A DNA stretch of 64,000 nucleotides, taken from assembly GCA_964023275.1 (NCBI GenBank), contig OZ029926.1:25659998-25723997 (forward strand). The letters run 5' to 3'. The notes under the pieces were generated by a model, which did not search any database, was not told the DNA's origin, and saw only the letters and a list, made by a program, of their open reading frames with translations. This DNA comes from Norana najaformis (Eukaryota > Annelida > Clitellata > Crassiclitellata > Hormogastridae). Numbering within the stretch: position 1 is the stretch's first letter; each line of letters opens with the position of its first letter. Made by a program: the position numbers and the translations under genes. This document shows, in pieces, positions 12,050-24,100 of the stretch.

Positions 12050-12500
12050 AAATTTCTCTAGTGCTACGTAAAAGCTAAGCGCGGGACACCGGCGTGTTCA
12101 CGAACGCTGCGTCAAGTCAGAACCTGGAAGTCACGCGTTGGGCCCATACCCGTCCACCACAGGCAAAATGACAGCCTACCATGGGCCGAATGAACGTTGC
12201 TGTCTGTGAAGGTATCGTCCAAAGATATCGTGTGAAGAACAAGATCCAACTGATTGGAAACGGGGGGAAGGGCACAGTGGAACTGTTGCGGGTTATGCTT
12301 TAGGCTACAACAGCTTCAACACGGGCGCTTAGTGAAAAACAAAATCGACGTGGCAGGCAAGGTCAGGTTCGGTTCAAAGTCGATGCACGGTTTTCACAAT
12401 TGAAGAAAGTCTATAGAAACAAACTAAACACCAACCCAACGTGTGCTATAGTCGTATCCGTAATCGTAATCTCGAGATTTCTACAGCGCCCACTATTTGT
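12050..12500 (-). mobile_element. Divergent LINE-A fragments
   Basis: 12455-12500 is a clear minus-strand LINE-A terminus (cgtaatcgtaatctcgagat, then ttctacagcgccca). 12060-12140 and 12318-12385 carry weaker minus-strand LINE-A words (gctaagcgcggga, aaaacaaaatcga). The rest of the interval is unassigned. Confidence 0.5.
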
Positions 12501-12509
12501 TCGTCCTAC

Positions 12510-13260
12510 TAAATAAATATAACCTGAGCGCTAATAGAAAACCTAGCTTTTTTCTGTTCACTTTTCTACTCACTTTAGCGCTTATAAACACGAATAGATT
12601 AATTACCGACTGCGCTACAAAATGCGTTTACCACTGTTGGGCTAGTTAAACGGCGGGCTGAAACATGCATGCTTAGAAACGATAACGGATATGATATAGG
12701 TAAATGATGTTCTCTATCTTTCAGTGGTGAAGAGATGTGGGGTTTAGATGTTTTACTTCTATCATAATGAATCCGACGGGTTAAAGGTTATTTAGTCTAG
12801 GATTCTGATGTTTCTAAGCTTAAGTTATATCTTTTAAGCAAAGCTGCATTTACTGAAGTTGTTTAATACTGAAATTAGTGTTTTAACGGATTGTAAATTT
12901 GACTAGCATAGAATAGCACGTGTGTCGGCATTAAGTTGTACTTTAAAACGGTTTAGGTGGTGCTATATTAATGTAGCAAAAATCAGTATTATGCTGCCAA
13001 TACTAAACCTTAAAATTCAGCCATTGCTGTATAACTCTATGAGTGATTTAATTAAAAATTATTTGAAGTATTCCGTCTAGCATTTATTCATTGCTAATGA
13101 AGTTAATTCTAAAATTTTTCTGTGCATTAGGCATTTAGGTCATTTAGTGTAGTACCTCGTCCTTTAAAATCCTTGTGTTCAGTCTATACTGAGCCTTCAT
13201 TCTATGACCATGCTACAAGCTTCAGACTTTTCTCGCTTAGAATCTTCCCAAAGTTTTGGC
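12510..13260. other. Intergenic DNA with nothing recognised
   Basis: AT-rich sequence with no coding segment, RNA gene or clear repeat found by eye. Confidence 0.4.
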
Positions 13261-13264
13261 AGTT

Positions 13265-13810
13265 CTGCTGATAAAAACTTCCTTGCTGCCTACAACCATG
13301 ATTGCAGAACGATATAAAACTCCTTAGACGAAACCGTGGTTATTGTTAGTCTGGAACAGTATGATGACACTTTACATAGAGGTGTTTTTGTGCCGTTTTT
13401 GGCACGATATTAGCACCAGTGATAAGTTTTTTGTCATAGTTACACTGACTGCTCCTGAGTAATGGATTTGCACGTGAAGTTAGAATTCTGAACCACATTG
13501 ACTATAAAAGAGTGCTAGCCATTCAGGTTAGGTTTACAACGAGTCAGATGTTATTTGGGTTTATCAATTTGTAGTAAAATTCCTCTTGTTTGTGTGATAA
13601 AAATAATTTAGAAAGATACATTTTCTTTGATGAGCATCTAATGAATTTTGTGAAGTGCTAGCTAATGTTGTAATGCTAAAACATGATGATTTAGTTGCAA
13701 AGGAAATAGAGTGATGATCTTTTAAACATGGAGGTGCTTTGGTGCCGTATTGGCGCTACTCAAAGCCACCAATGATTCTGTGTTTAGTCATAGTTACTCT
13801 GACTGTTTCC
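13265..13810 (+). repeat. Dispersed repeat R1, second and third copies
   Basis: 13265-13475 is colinear with 6713-6920; 13725-13810 is a further partial copy (ggaggtgctttggtgccgt). Nature unknown. Confidence 0.7.
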
Positions 13811-13978
13811 TCAGCCAAAATCTGTGGTGCAAGGTTTGTTTTTACAGAAAATAAAAATTTACGAGTACTGATTCAGTGTTAACGGTAATGTGCTTTGAAT
13901 ATACAGCAGTTTCTAAACTACAGTAACTAACGTCTGATAAATATGTACTGATGGCTTAAGTATTTGGACAAGATCAAA

Positions 13979-14110
13979 CAACCCTGTTACACACACTTAG
14001 TATCTTGACTTTTTAGTGTCTCGGTACGGATAAACAAAAGACAGGAAAACCAACTGTGGCTCTCGTACTGAGTGGGCGGTCAGTACCATCTTCAGTTCCG
14101 TTACCCTCGG
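13979..14110 (+). repeat. Direct repeat R2, copy 1
   Basis: Matches 14482-14625 colinearly, sharing tgttacacacactt, gtggctctcgtactgagtgg and ccatcttcagt. The overlapping 80-codon minus-strand frame is not protein-like. Confidence 0.8.
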
Positions 14111-14224
14111 ACATCTTGATAATAAAATCTGTACAAATTCTTTTGAAGTCTTTAAAATCCTGTTTTGCAAGTTGCCAAAGATCTTGTGCTTAAATTGAAC
14201 ATACAGTTTTGTTATGTTGTTTGA

Positions 14225-14365
14225 CCTGCAGGCATTCAACCCGAATTTTCGAATGAATTCTGATTTTGATTACGATTTGTGAAGTGACCATCGACTGATA
14301 ATGCCTTGGGCATTATGATAACGGCGCTATAGAAGTCTTTAGATTATTGATTGATAGAACGATGA
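14225..14365 (+). mobile_element. LINE-B 3' end
   Basis: Carries gattttgattacgattt, ccatcgactgataatgcct, gggcattatgataacggcgc and tatagaagtctttagatta. It sits between the two R2 copies. Confidence 0.8.
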
Positions 14366-14481
14366 AAATAAAACTGTTAAACACTGCTGTGAATTAAAAC
14401 ATATAAGAAGCTTTATGTCTCCAGGCTGAAATTTACTGCTGCAACATGATTTTTTGGTAATTTGAAGACTTGATACTTGTA

Positions 14482-14625
14482 AGAATCCTGTTACACACAC
14501 TTGGTATCTCGACTGTTTCAGTGTCGTGGTACAGATAAACGACAGGAAAACTAAACTGTGGCTCTCGTACTGAGTGGTCGGTCGGTACCATCTTCAGTCC
14601 CGTTACCCGCAGACAATTACGATAG
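14482..14625 (+). repeat. Direct repeat R2, copy 2
   Basis: Partner of 13979-14110, with small differences. The spacing suggests that a LINE-B tail and unique DNA separate an old tandem duplication. Confidence 0.8.
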
Positions 14626-14839
14626 CCTGTAAAATAGTTAACGTTTAAAGCGAATTCAAAGCTTAATACATGTACTTAACTAAAAGCGTGTAATGATTGG
14701 CAAGCTTGTAACTGGGACCAGCAGGGCAATTTGACACGGGCTCGCATAGAGAAGGGGCATAGTTGTAGTATCGGGAACAACTCTGGCCTGGGATATGGGC
14801 GTGGCTTTAACTTAGATTAGGTACCTCCCAAAATTTTAC

Positions 14840-15443
14840 AGCGGCGCTTAATAAATGCAGAACATCTCGGCAACTTTGTCGTTAATGCCAAGTCGGTTGG
14901 TTCATTTGTAAACTCGAGATTTCTACAGCGCCCATCGAAGCTAAGTCGCGGAACATGCTTATTCACAGACGCTTAGGCAAAACAAAGTCGATAGGTGAGA
15001 AGGGTTCGGTTCCTGGTCAAGATCTAAGAGTCCGGCATTGGATCAGTATGATAGATAAGGGGAAGAAGATGAATCCGGATAGGACCTGCGGAGAAGGAGT
15101 GTTTCTAGTTTGGAGTGGAAGGCCTGCGCGGAGATTGCAAGGGGTGAAGATGTGGGTGAGTGGTGGTGGGTCGGATAATTGTCGTATAATAATACGGAGG
15201 AAACAAGTCCAGGAAAAGATGGGATTTTAGCCGAGGTATAAAGACTAACAGAGACCCTGCAGAGCGAACGTTTCCCGGGAGAGAGTTCCAGACGTGGGCC
15301 ACCAAACGGAAAGGCAAGCCGACCAACAGCTGTCCCCATGTCCTTGTTCTCGTCAGCGTGAGACGGCGAGGAGACCGGGTTGAGTATTTATGAATCTTGG
15401 GAGTCGGCATAGGACGCAGTGAGGTTGGTTGAAATGTGGGTGA
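14840..15443 (-). mobile_element. LINE-A copy with the end of its reverse-transcriptase ORF
   Basis: On the minus strand, from 15443 down, a frame contains the classic C-terminal tail of a CR1/L2-like ORF2: HKYSTRSPRRL, then VWNSLPGNVRSAGSL, then RLKSHLFLDLF (about 15420-15200). The 3' untranslated region follows down to gaaatctcgag near 14915. The 5' end is truncated and meets the MITE at 15444. A SINE-1-like tail (ggcgcttaataaatgcagaa) lies at 14840-14865. The sense 3' untranslated region is about 300 bases. The element is a dead fragment. Confidence 0.8.
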
Positions 15444-15716
15444 GGGGTCATCCATAAAGGACGTCCGCAAGAAAGATTACTTTGTGCCCCTCTCTCCTCC
15501 CTTGTCCCCATTTGGCCTTAACCTCCTCACTTCCCCCGTGACAGACGTCTGCACTCCAAAACCAGTGAAAAATAAGACCAGCATCGAGAAAACCGTCATG
15601 TACCAAATTTATATGCCCGAGGTCCGAATAGGCCATAACCCTCCCTCCCCTGGTCTGCATTTGCATGACCCATCCATCCTTCCCTCTTTGCAGACGTCAT
15701 TTATGGATGACCCCTA
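15444..15716. mobile_element. MITE with about 28-bp terminal inverted repeats
   Basis: Starts gggtcatccataaaggacg and ends with its reverse complement (acgtcatttatggatgaccc), with a few mismatches along roughly 28 bp. The interior of about 215 bp encodes no transposase, so it is non-autonomous. I could not define a target-site duplication with confidence. Sequence at 32833-32860 resembles one end. Confidence 0.75.
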
Positions 15717-15930
15717 ACTACGTTTTTCTATAGCGATCGTATGCCCTCGACCCTGCTCTTTTATCAATGAATTAATCGGGTTAGGTCCTTCCCCACGTCT
15801 GCCCCTTTAATGGGCGCCACGCCATTAAAGGTCCCCGTGTACGGACAGTGCTAGCCCGAGATTCAAATCTCTGACATGTAGCCACGATCGGTTTACAAAC
15901 CAGCATCCTCAACCACACGCCAGGGGGCGC
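15717..15930 (-). repeat. SINE-3-like dispersed repeat, copy 1
   Basis: Colinear with 47398-47610 (shared: ggtccccgtgtacggac, gtgctagcccgagattcaa, gcatcctcaaccaca). On the minus strand it reads like a tRNA-derived unit, with gagatttgaatctcg resembling box B. Confidence 0.6.
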
Positions 15931-16039
15931 ATCGGACGTACGCCGCGCCCTTTAAACTTCCCAGTTTCCCCCGTTATAATTCTGATATAACCATGATCCC
16001 TCTCTCTCACAGATAAATAGACACACAGACAGAGAGAGC

Positions 16040-16520
16040 TCTACATGCCGAGGCTAAGAAAACAAAGTCGCTGACTTCGTGCCAATGGCTCCTTGTCGAG
16101 TTTAGCTCAATGTACGGCCGTTCATCTTTTAATTCGTATCCGGATATTTTTAAAAATTATGTTTTAGTGGATTCCTCTTTTATTTGTAGTTTGAGTGACG
16201 CTCTTAAAACAGGTGTTGAAGTGACTGCCCTTCCTTTTTCTTTCATGTCCATCCCTTCTCATCAATAACGAATTAACTATAATTAAAAAGCATACTAGAA
16301 TTTTTGAACAACATAATGACAGTTAGTAAATCGCTACAGCAGTTAACTCGGCCACTGCCTTTTGTCGGGTGCCAGTCCGAAGTCTGGATAAAGGAGGAGG
16401 GCGACGCCAATCGCCTTCGCTAGGATCAGAGTCGTTAAAGAGAAACTACGCACAATCGCTTGGTTAATCTCTATCGCATTAAAAAAAATGTAAGGTAACA
16501 AAAGGTCGACATTATCCACC
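16040..16520 (+). repeat. Long duplicated block, partner of 52080-52530
   Basis: Colinear with 52080-52530: a SINE-2 3' portion (gccgaggctaa, aacaaagtcgctgac), then a module M unit (ggataaaggaggagggcgac at about 16388), then the same intervening sequence. A related module (ctacaagatgtcgctaaaca, with gacacctttaaaacgctttc) continues at 16660-16800, matching 52550-52690 and 52990-53130. Confidence 0.75.
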
Positions 16521-16660
16521 ATAGGCTGCCTCTCTGTCGTTCGGACTGACCTTCCGGATATCGACCTGATTGTGGCTTGGTTTTGGTGTGCTATCGGTTG
16601 ATGCCTTGTGCATTAGACACTGGCGCATTAGAAGTTGCTAATTATTATTATTATTAACGG
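16520..16660 (+). mobile_element. LINE-C 3' end
   Basis: Ends tgatgccttgtgcattagac, then actggcgcattagaagtt, then an attattatt tail. It interrupts the duplicated block, since the partner at 52.5 kb lacks it. Confidence 0.75.
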
Positions 16661-17100
16661 CTCTGGCAGCTACAAGATGTCGCTAAACAATGGGGAAAAC
16701 GGTTGATAACTTAAATCCTGAGGTATGAATTATACGAATATTAGCATTCGTATATGCCTTGATTTAGACACCTTTAAAACGCTTTCAACTTACTATATAT
16801 ATAGACATGTATTAACTTAGTTATTTGATTATGGCCTGCTGTTGAGCTGATATCAGGTAATCGAAGGTCGACGTCAAACGGCCCTGGCGGCCATAAAACC
16901 TGGTTAAGAAATGGAAACTACTGCTAATCGCTGGATAAACTCCGCTACTGCGGTGTATTCGGGAGGTGCCAGTCAGAAGCCAGGATAAAGGAGGAGGGGG
17001 ACGTCAATCATCTTCGTTATGACACAGCGTTGTTAAACAGAAACTACTACTACCACTACCACTATTACCACCAAGGTGACTACTACTACAACTCTTGACT
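16660..17100 (+). repeat. Module M cluster with paired motif
   Basis: Contains two aagatgtcg-type units, the gacacctttaaaacgctttc motif and one full ggataaaggaggagggg unit (16983-17000). A short CTACTAC-type tract lies at 17040-17080. Confidence 0.6.
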
Positions 17101-17280
17101 CTTGGATCTCGACTCGGAACCGAACCCTTTTGCCTATCGATTTTGTTTTGACTGAGCGCCTGTGAATAAGCTGTTCCCCGCGGCGCGGCTCTCTTTGGGC
17201 GCTGTAGAAATCTTCCAAGATTTCTACAGCGCCCAACGAAAGCCGCGCCGTGGGGACCAGCTTATTCACAGGCGCTCACG
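17100..17280. repeat. Head-to-head LINE-A termini forming a large palindrome
   Basis: 17100-17213 is a sense LINE-A end and 17216-17277 an antisense one. The facing ends form inverted arms of about 60 bp (agcgcctgtgaataagctg to gggcgctgtagaaatctt) with a spacer of only a few bases and a handful of mismatches. Confidence 0.8.
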
Positions 17281-17539
17281 AACTCGGCCACTGCCTTTAG
17301 TCGGGTAGTGCCAGTCCCAAGTCTGGATAAAGTAGGAGGGCGACGCTAACCTTCTTCGTTATATGACACGGCTTCGTTGAACTTTACTGTATTCGATGAC
17401 TTCTAAGACGGCCGTTGACGGGAGAAGGGGATATGCGGAATATTATCTGTAAGAGGAGACTGATACGGGTAGGACGTGTACAATGCTTATGGACAAATGT
17501 AGAAGAACCAATCAAGTGATGAAATGGATTCTTCAACGA

Positions 17540-17660
17540 AAACGGGGCAACGTACCGAACCCTTTTGCCTATCGATTTTGTTTTGACTGAGCGCCTGCGA
17601 ATAAGCAGGTTCCCGCGACTTAGCTCTCGTTGGGCGCTGTAGAAATCGCGATTACGAAGG
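17540..17660 (+). mobile_element. LINE-A 3' end
   Basis: Sense LINE-A terminus: cgattttgttttgactgagc to ttgggcgctgtagaaatcgc, then a short attacga tail. A module M unit lies just before it at about 17283-17375. Confidence 0.8.
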
Positions 17661-18124
17661 TAATGCTAGGAAGAGAGAAGGCAAGAGACCACCAAAGATG
17701 ACTTTGGATGTTTGGAGATGTAGTGGGACGAAGCAGCAAGACTCCCGATCAGTTGTTTTGTGTTTCGGTCTAACCGCTGACCAATAAATTGCAAAATAAC
17801 TAGGCTAATCGTGCAAATTGTCTGCTGTGAGTTGTCATTCATAAGCATGTCGCTTCTCAGAGACAGCAAGGAATATACATGACAGGTTACATATCTGCGA
17901 GTGACCATATACCGGCACCATGTGGTTGTGTGACGTTCTGTTTGAAAGTGAACGTTTCCTAGAATCACTGTTAAACCGTATAATGAAATATGAAATGGAC
18001 TTGGTTTAGATAAAATGATTTGAAAGTTTACACATAAATGAAATTTCTTTAATTTTTATATTATATGTTATAATTTATACTTAAAGTTGCATTCAGTCAA
18101 TCGCTAGATAACGCAAGACTACAA
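17660..18124. other. Upstream region of TARS
   Basis: No coding segment recognised. It should contain the TARS promoter. The 100-codon minus-strand frame at 17666-17968 has no family resemblance. Confidence 0.4.
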
Positions 18125-18132
18125 TGACGTCA
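18125..18132. promoter_or_regulatory. Perfect CRE/ATF palindrome upstream of TARS
   Basis: TGACGTCA lies 58 bases before the TARS start codon. It is the consensus for CREB/ATF factors. A role is inferred only from position. If cttctattttttgtgtag (ending 18163) is a real splice acceptor, this site would be intronic rather than proximal promoter. Confidence 0.4.
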
Positions 18133-18189
18133 CTCAGTAGCTGGGCTTCTATTTTTTGTGTAGGGGAAAGGAAGAGTTCTCCTGAGAAA

Positions 18190-21100
18190 ATGGCAGACAG
18201 CGTGGTGGAAAAAGTTGAGAAACTGCTGATTGACGGCGAGAAAAAGGCATGAATCCTACTTACAATTCACATTTAGTTATAAAGAGACTTTTGTTGTGTT
18301 TAATTTTGGCTAGACAATGCTGTCCAGATTTCCTATTTTGAAGATTGTCAAGCGATTAGGATTACCGCTGAGCGGCTGCCAGAAAATGTATAAATGGGTT
18401 CGTTTGATTTCGTTTCTATGCGATTTTAATTAAAATGTTTAACCCTGACCCGTCCAATTCTGTTGGGACTTTTCTTGCATCCCAGGCAGTCCGTGAAATC
18501 GCTTGGTTTGGCGTAGAAATGCGGTATTTGGGATTACAAGCAACGTCACATGTATTGCATCAGACGTTTTTAACGTCTGCGGCTTTTCGTGGCAGCCAGG
18601 TGGGTGGTTAGGTGTGCGAGTAGGGCGGACGTATGACGCTTTCCTATGTAGGTTGCCACACCTAGCGTGGCCTCAATCTTAAGCACTGAAGCGCTCATTG
18701 GAATATTGTTTGAATCTGTGACATCTTATGCATAGTTGTGGAAGGAAATAATGGTAATTGTCAAACTAATTGGGAGATTGGTGTGTTAATTTGTTGACTA
18801 GATTTTGATTTAGTTGTGACTGTCTGTTTTTTAAGTCTGACTGTTTTCTGTTATTGTTTATTGAAATGTGAGGAACACTCATGACCAGGATGATGCCCCC
18901 ATTACCCAACATACATGATATTCGATATTAGTTTGTGTCCAAACTTGAAAGAATTCCTTGTTAAGAAGTTAATGGTTTCTTAACGTTCACTGTCATGCAG
19001 TCAGATTTGGGGAAGTGCAGAGCCAGCTACCTAACCCTTGGATTTATTGCTAATGCATTTATTGGGTAGTCTGCCTACAGGTAAGATTTTTAGCAAACTC
19101 TGAAACTATGTCAATTTCAGGAAGGTCATCCTCACGAAGGCAAGAAGGGGAAGAAGGACAAAGATGGATGCAATGCGGCATGTCAGCATCCAGTTGAGGT
19201 TAGATCGAATTATCTGGGTCAGGTCACATTATATGGGCCAGGTCAGAGAGACATTTAATAATAGGAATTTTGTCTTGTTTAATTGTCTTGTATATGGTTG
19301 TTTTCGGATAAGTTACTGTGTTAGGTAGACACCAATGAAGTTTTTAGTATTCAGTCAATTAAAAGAGAATATTCAGTGTAAATTTGCATAATATTTTTAC
19401 TGTGGCTGTGTTCTGTGGATTAATTTGAGTTATGTCAGATGTGAGGTACATGAGACTTGCTGTGTTAAGCGCCTTGATATGTACTTACATTTCTGTAGAA
19501 ATTATTAAAAGCAGTAAACATTATGAAGTTAGACACATATGTATATATCTTAAATGTCTGATTATAAAATGGATGGAAAAATTATAACAAATCTAGATGA
19601 TAAGCTTACATTGGAAATAACATTTCAAGTTGAAGAGGAATTTCATTGTTTTAGGTGAAAATTGTAATTTGTTAATCAGTGTCGTTTGCTGTGTTCTTTG
19701 CTTGAGCAGATGGAGCCACCGCCTGCGTTCATCGCCTATCGGCAGCAGCTGTGGGACAGTCTGAAGAAGGACTATGATGAGTGGGTCAAAAGCCAGCCTC
19801 CGCAGTCCATTCTCATCTCGATGCCTGACGGAAAGAAGTTTGAGGGGCTGTCGTGGAGAACCACCCCATTTGAGGTGGCAAAAAGCATCAGGTATTCATT
19901 TATCTATTTATTTCAGTCAGTTTTCTATATTTATTTATTCATCTATATTAATTTATTCATCTTGATTGATTGATTAGATTTTATTGATCAACATAATAAT
20001 TAAACCATTACAATCACAGTCTGTCACATGCATCAATGTCAATGGGCTGACTTAAAAAGAACAAAAGGTTCTGCCATGAAGGTCACCTGTTTATTACATC
20101 ATGGATTACAAATAAGTGACAGCAGTATAATGAGTAAATCAATTAATAATCTAGAATATAAGAGTAATTAATGTAATCAATTAATATATTAATTTATCTG
20201 TAATTATTTTTATGTATCTGTCTACCTATTTACTTGTTGTTGCAGTTGAAATGTCTTAGAAAGTAAAGTTTAGTAATTCTTTTTTTGACTTAGTCCATCA
20301 GCAAACGTTTCAGTTATGGCGAATGACAGATCCGACGTTTATGTCAACAGAGCATATGTGACAGAAGTCTGCATTACGTGAAATGTCTGGAAGCTTGTGT
20401 GTACACGTGATTGACATTTGTTTTCAGTCAAAGTTTTGCTGATGAGGTGGTCATTTCCAAGGTAAATGGTGACGTGTGGGACCTTGACCGGCCGTTTGAG
20501 AGCGATGCTGAGCTGAAGCTACTGAAGTTTGATGATCCCGAGGGTGAGTGACACTTCTTCTTATCATACTTCAAACTGCCCATCTTGTCTTCTGGGTGTA
20601 CTCTGAACAGACCCTCTCTACATGGAGTACTTCGACCAGCCACTGTAATCTACTTGGCTTCCTTTGAATAACCCCTCATCTTTTTGGTGGTCTTTGAACA
20701 GCCCCTCTGGAGGAGTGGCCCTATGGAGGCACAAGTGGGTCACACTGCCCCTCACATTTATATTGAACCGAGACTCTGACGTGGTGTGCTGAATGAATTT
20801 TGTCATGTGAAAAAACTGAAATACAGCACCCAACGAAAACTTGTCACAGGAACCAGCTTATTTGTAGGCACTGAGTCAAAACAGAATCAATAGGCAGAAA
20901 GGGTTCAGTTCCAGGTCATGATCCAAGAGACGGGCAGGCAGATAGTCAGATGGCGTGGTGTTTGGAATTGAATTGGAGATAGGAATTGTGGAAGAGGAGT
21001 GTTTTCAGTTTTGAGTGAAAGACCTGTACGTGTGTGCGTAATGTTTTTGTGCAAACAGCTCGAGCCGTTTTCTGGCACTCGAGCGCTCATATACTCGGCG

Positions 21101-24100
21101 AAGCAATGGAGCGTCATTACGGTGGTCACCTCTGCTATGGTCCTCCAATCGAAGAGGGATTTTACTACGACATGTCGCTTGAAAACAGGTACAACCTCCC
21201 ACATGCCCTGCTCATGCTTGTTGTATACAACAGTTTTGAAACTCACGACAGCTCTACAGTGTTTAGATTGTGTGCATTTTGACCTATTGCGTTTTGAAAA
21301 CATGCACTAGCTTGATTGTTTTGTTCTTTTGTTTAAGATATGATTTATAAGAATTTAAAAGTTATTAAAGTTGTGTTTGGTACACCATGGATTTCTGATA
21401 CTTTGTTATGCAGTCATTGTTATTGCTATGATTCTTTTTTCCATTCTGACTGAGAGCTGCGTTCAGAGGTGCATGAGATGTGCTTTGCAACTGCTATGTT
21501 AAAATGTTATTTGAATCATGAGCTACATCAGACACCTGTGATGTTTGTGTGTGTGGTTGAGAGAGAGAGAGAAAGAGAGAGCTGAACTTACTGTTGGATA
21601 TTGACTTGCTTTTGTGTTTTCCGTTTTGTGTTCGGATGCTAGACAAGTGTCGCCATACGATTATCCGAACCTTGAGACTGTCGTTAAGAAGATCGTTAAA
21701 GAGAAGCAACCATTTGAGCGACTGGAGATGAAAAAAGAAGATCTTCTCAAAATGTTTCAGGTATTCAGCCACAGTAGCAACAGTTGGACAACGCATTGGG
21801 CTTAAAAACTGTACTTTGGCAACTGGCTTAACAACAGTTGTATAGCAGCATCGGTCTGAACAGTTGTACAACAGCTACATCAGCTGTAGAACAGCATCGG
21901 ACAACAAATGTGCAACAGCAACTGGCCTAACAACACCCGTACAACACCTTAGAAATTGCTAAACAGCAGCACCTGGCTTGACAACGTTTGTATTGATCTA
22001 TATTGAAGACAGCTGTTGCACTGTTATCATACGGCACAAGGTTTCAATCAATAGAATGTGTATTGATTGAAGATACAACAGTCGAAGCAAGATGCAACCA
22101 GCCATGCCTCATATGTTAACATTTATGTGTGTACATAAAAAATTTTGATAGTATTAATAAATTTCTTCAGAACAATTTTTTTAATCCTGAGGGCCATCCT
22201 ACATTGGATAAAAAATATAAAAAAAGGAAAAAAATAATTATAGATCAACCATTTTCTACTGTTAAACTAATTTTTGTATTCGAGAGAAATTGTTCCTACC
22301 TTGGGTTAAAAAAGTGATGTGATTCCAACATTTTTGGAGATAATCAAGTAAAATTTTCAGAAATTCCTTATGTCTGGTAGAAGAAAATGTGTGCCTGATT
22401 TTATTAAAATCCAAGATAGTGTAATGTACACTTCTGGTTGCTTCGACATGGAATGACCCTGATTACAGAATGTGTTACTGTGTAATAAGTCTCTGATGTA
22501 ATAGTAAAAGGTGGTAACGAGTGAATGGGTGTGTTTTGTTTTTGCAGTACAATGAGTTCAAGCTGCGAATCATTAACGAGAAGATTGACACTCCGACCAC
22601 GACTGTCTATCGGTGTGGCCCTCTGATTGACCTGTGTCGTGGCCCCCACGTTCGCCACACTGGCAAGGTCAAGGCCCTTCAGATTACCAAGGTCGGTCCC
22701 TTCTTTTCTCTTACCACGAATTACCTGCTTGGATTGACTTTTGACTTTGTAAAGCACCCTAGAAGTAGCCAGCTACTTACGATGCTATATAAATTGTCGT
22801 CATTACATTATTTTACACTACGTGCTGTGAGCCTGAATGGTGTTTTAAAGCGGTCATCTCAACTTGTAATACTCTGCAGTTGGGTGAAGCCTTCCACTGA
22901 AGGCTTAGGGACTTGCGAGCAGAGAAAGTGTTCCCATTTGTATTCGGGCTATTAGAGTTTTACTTGATGACAACGGGATGTTTACTTGTTTATGACTGGA
23001 TTTTTACTTGTTTACGAACTTGAAAAGGGTTTTTTGAAGAAATATGGGAAGACTTTAGCTAGTAACTTGTCGTGCAAAAGTGCAAAAATGCAAGTGAAAT
23101 TTGTAGTGTCTTCCTAACAAAGATGTGGATTTTATTCAGTTGCCGTGATGAGAATAGACCTTTACCTGAAACATTTTATGTTCTTATCTTGTTGTCTTTT
23201 TATATTGTTTTCCTTGTTGTCTTTTTATATTGTTTTCCTTGTTGTCTTTTTATATTGTTTTCCTTGTTGTCTTGTTATCTTTTTGTATTGACCAGTGAAC
23301 ATGCAAAATGAATGTATGCATTTATGAATACCATAGGTTTATTGAATACAGTGAATGTGCAAATGAATGTATGCATTCAGTGAATGCAATAATGATGTGG
23401 ATGAGTTAGGGTAGTAAGTTGTCCTTTGGAGCCAACAATGCTGTGACATTAGAACTAAACAAAGTTATAAATTCATTCAGCAGAGCCATTCAAATGTTTT
23501 TTGATTCAAGCTAAGAATCTGTGTTGATCCTCAAATTCGAAGTATTAATAGACATTTGGTTTTCCCGTTTAATTAAAGAATTCATCAACATACTGGGAAG
23601 GCAAAGCCGACAAGGAGAGCCTTCAACGCATCTACGGAATCTCATTTCCCGATTCGAAGCAACTCAAGGAGTGGCAAAGGATCCAAGAGGAGGCAGCCAA
23701 GCGCGATCACCGCAAACTAGGGCGTGTGAGTATTGATCGATGGATCAGAGTTAACCATTGAACGATCACGCCATAGGTTTGTGGTCTAGTTGGTAACGCA
23801 GTGCATCTGTAATCCAACGATTGTGGGTTTGAGCATGGTGAGCAGACTCTTTGTAACAACCCCTGGACAGGTTGTTTGCACACACTCATGTCATGCCTCA
23901 GTTGTGGATCTTTTGACAGTGAGTGCTTGATAATTGAAATAAATTAAAATAAATATAATTTTTCTTCCGGATAATTTTTGACTTCCTGAGGGATCACAGA
24001 TACCTCGGGGCAAAATAAATAAATAAATAAATAATTAGTAAACTGCAGTTGTTATTGTTGTTGCAAGTAGTTCCTAATTTCACTAAAATCAGATGTCATT

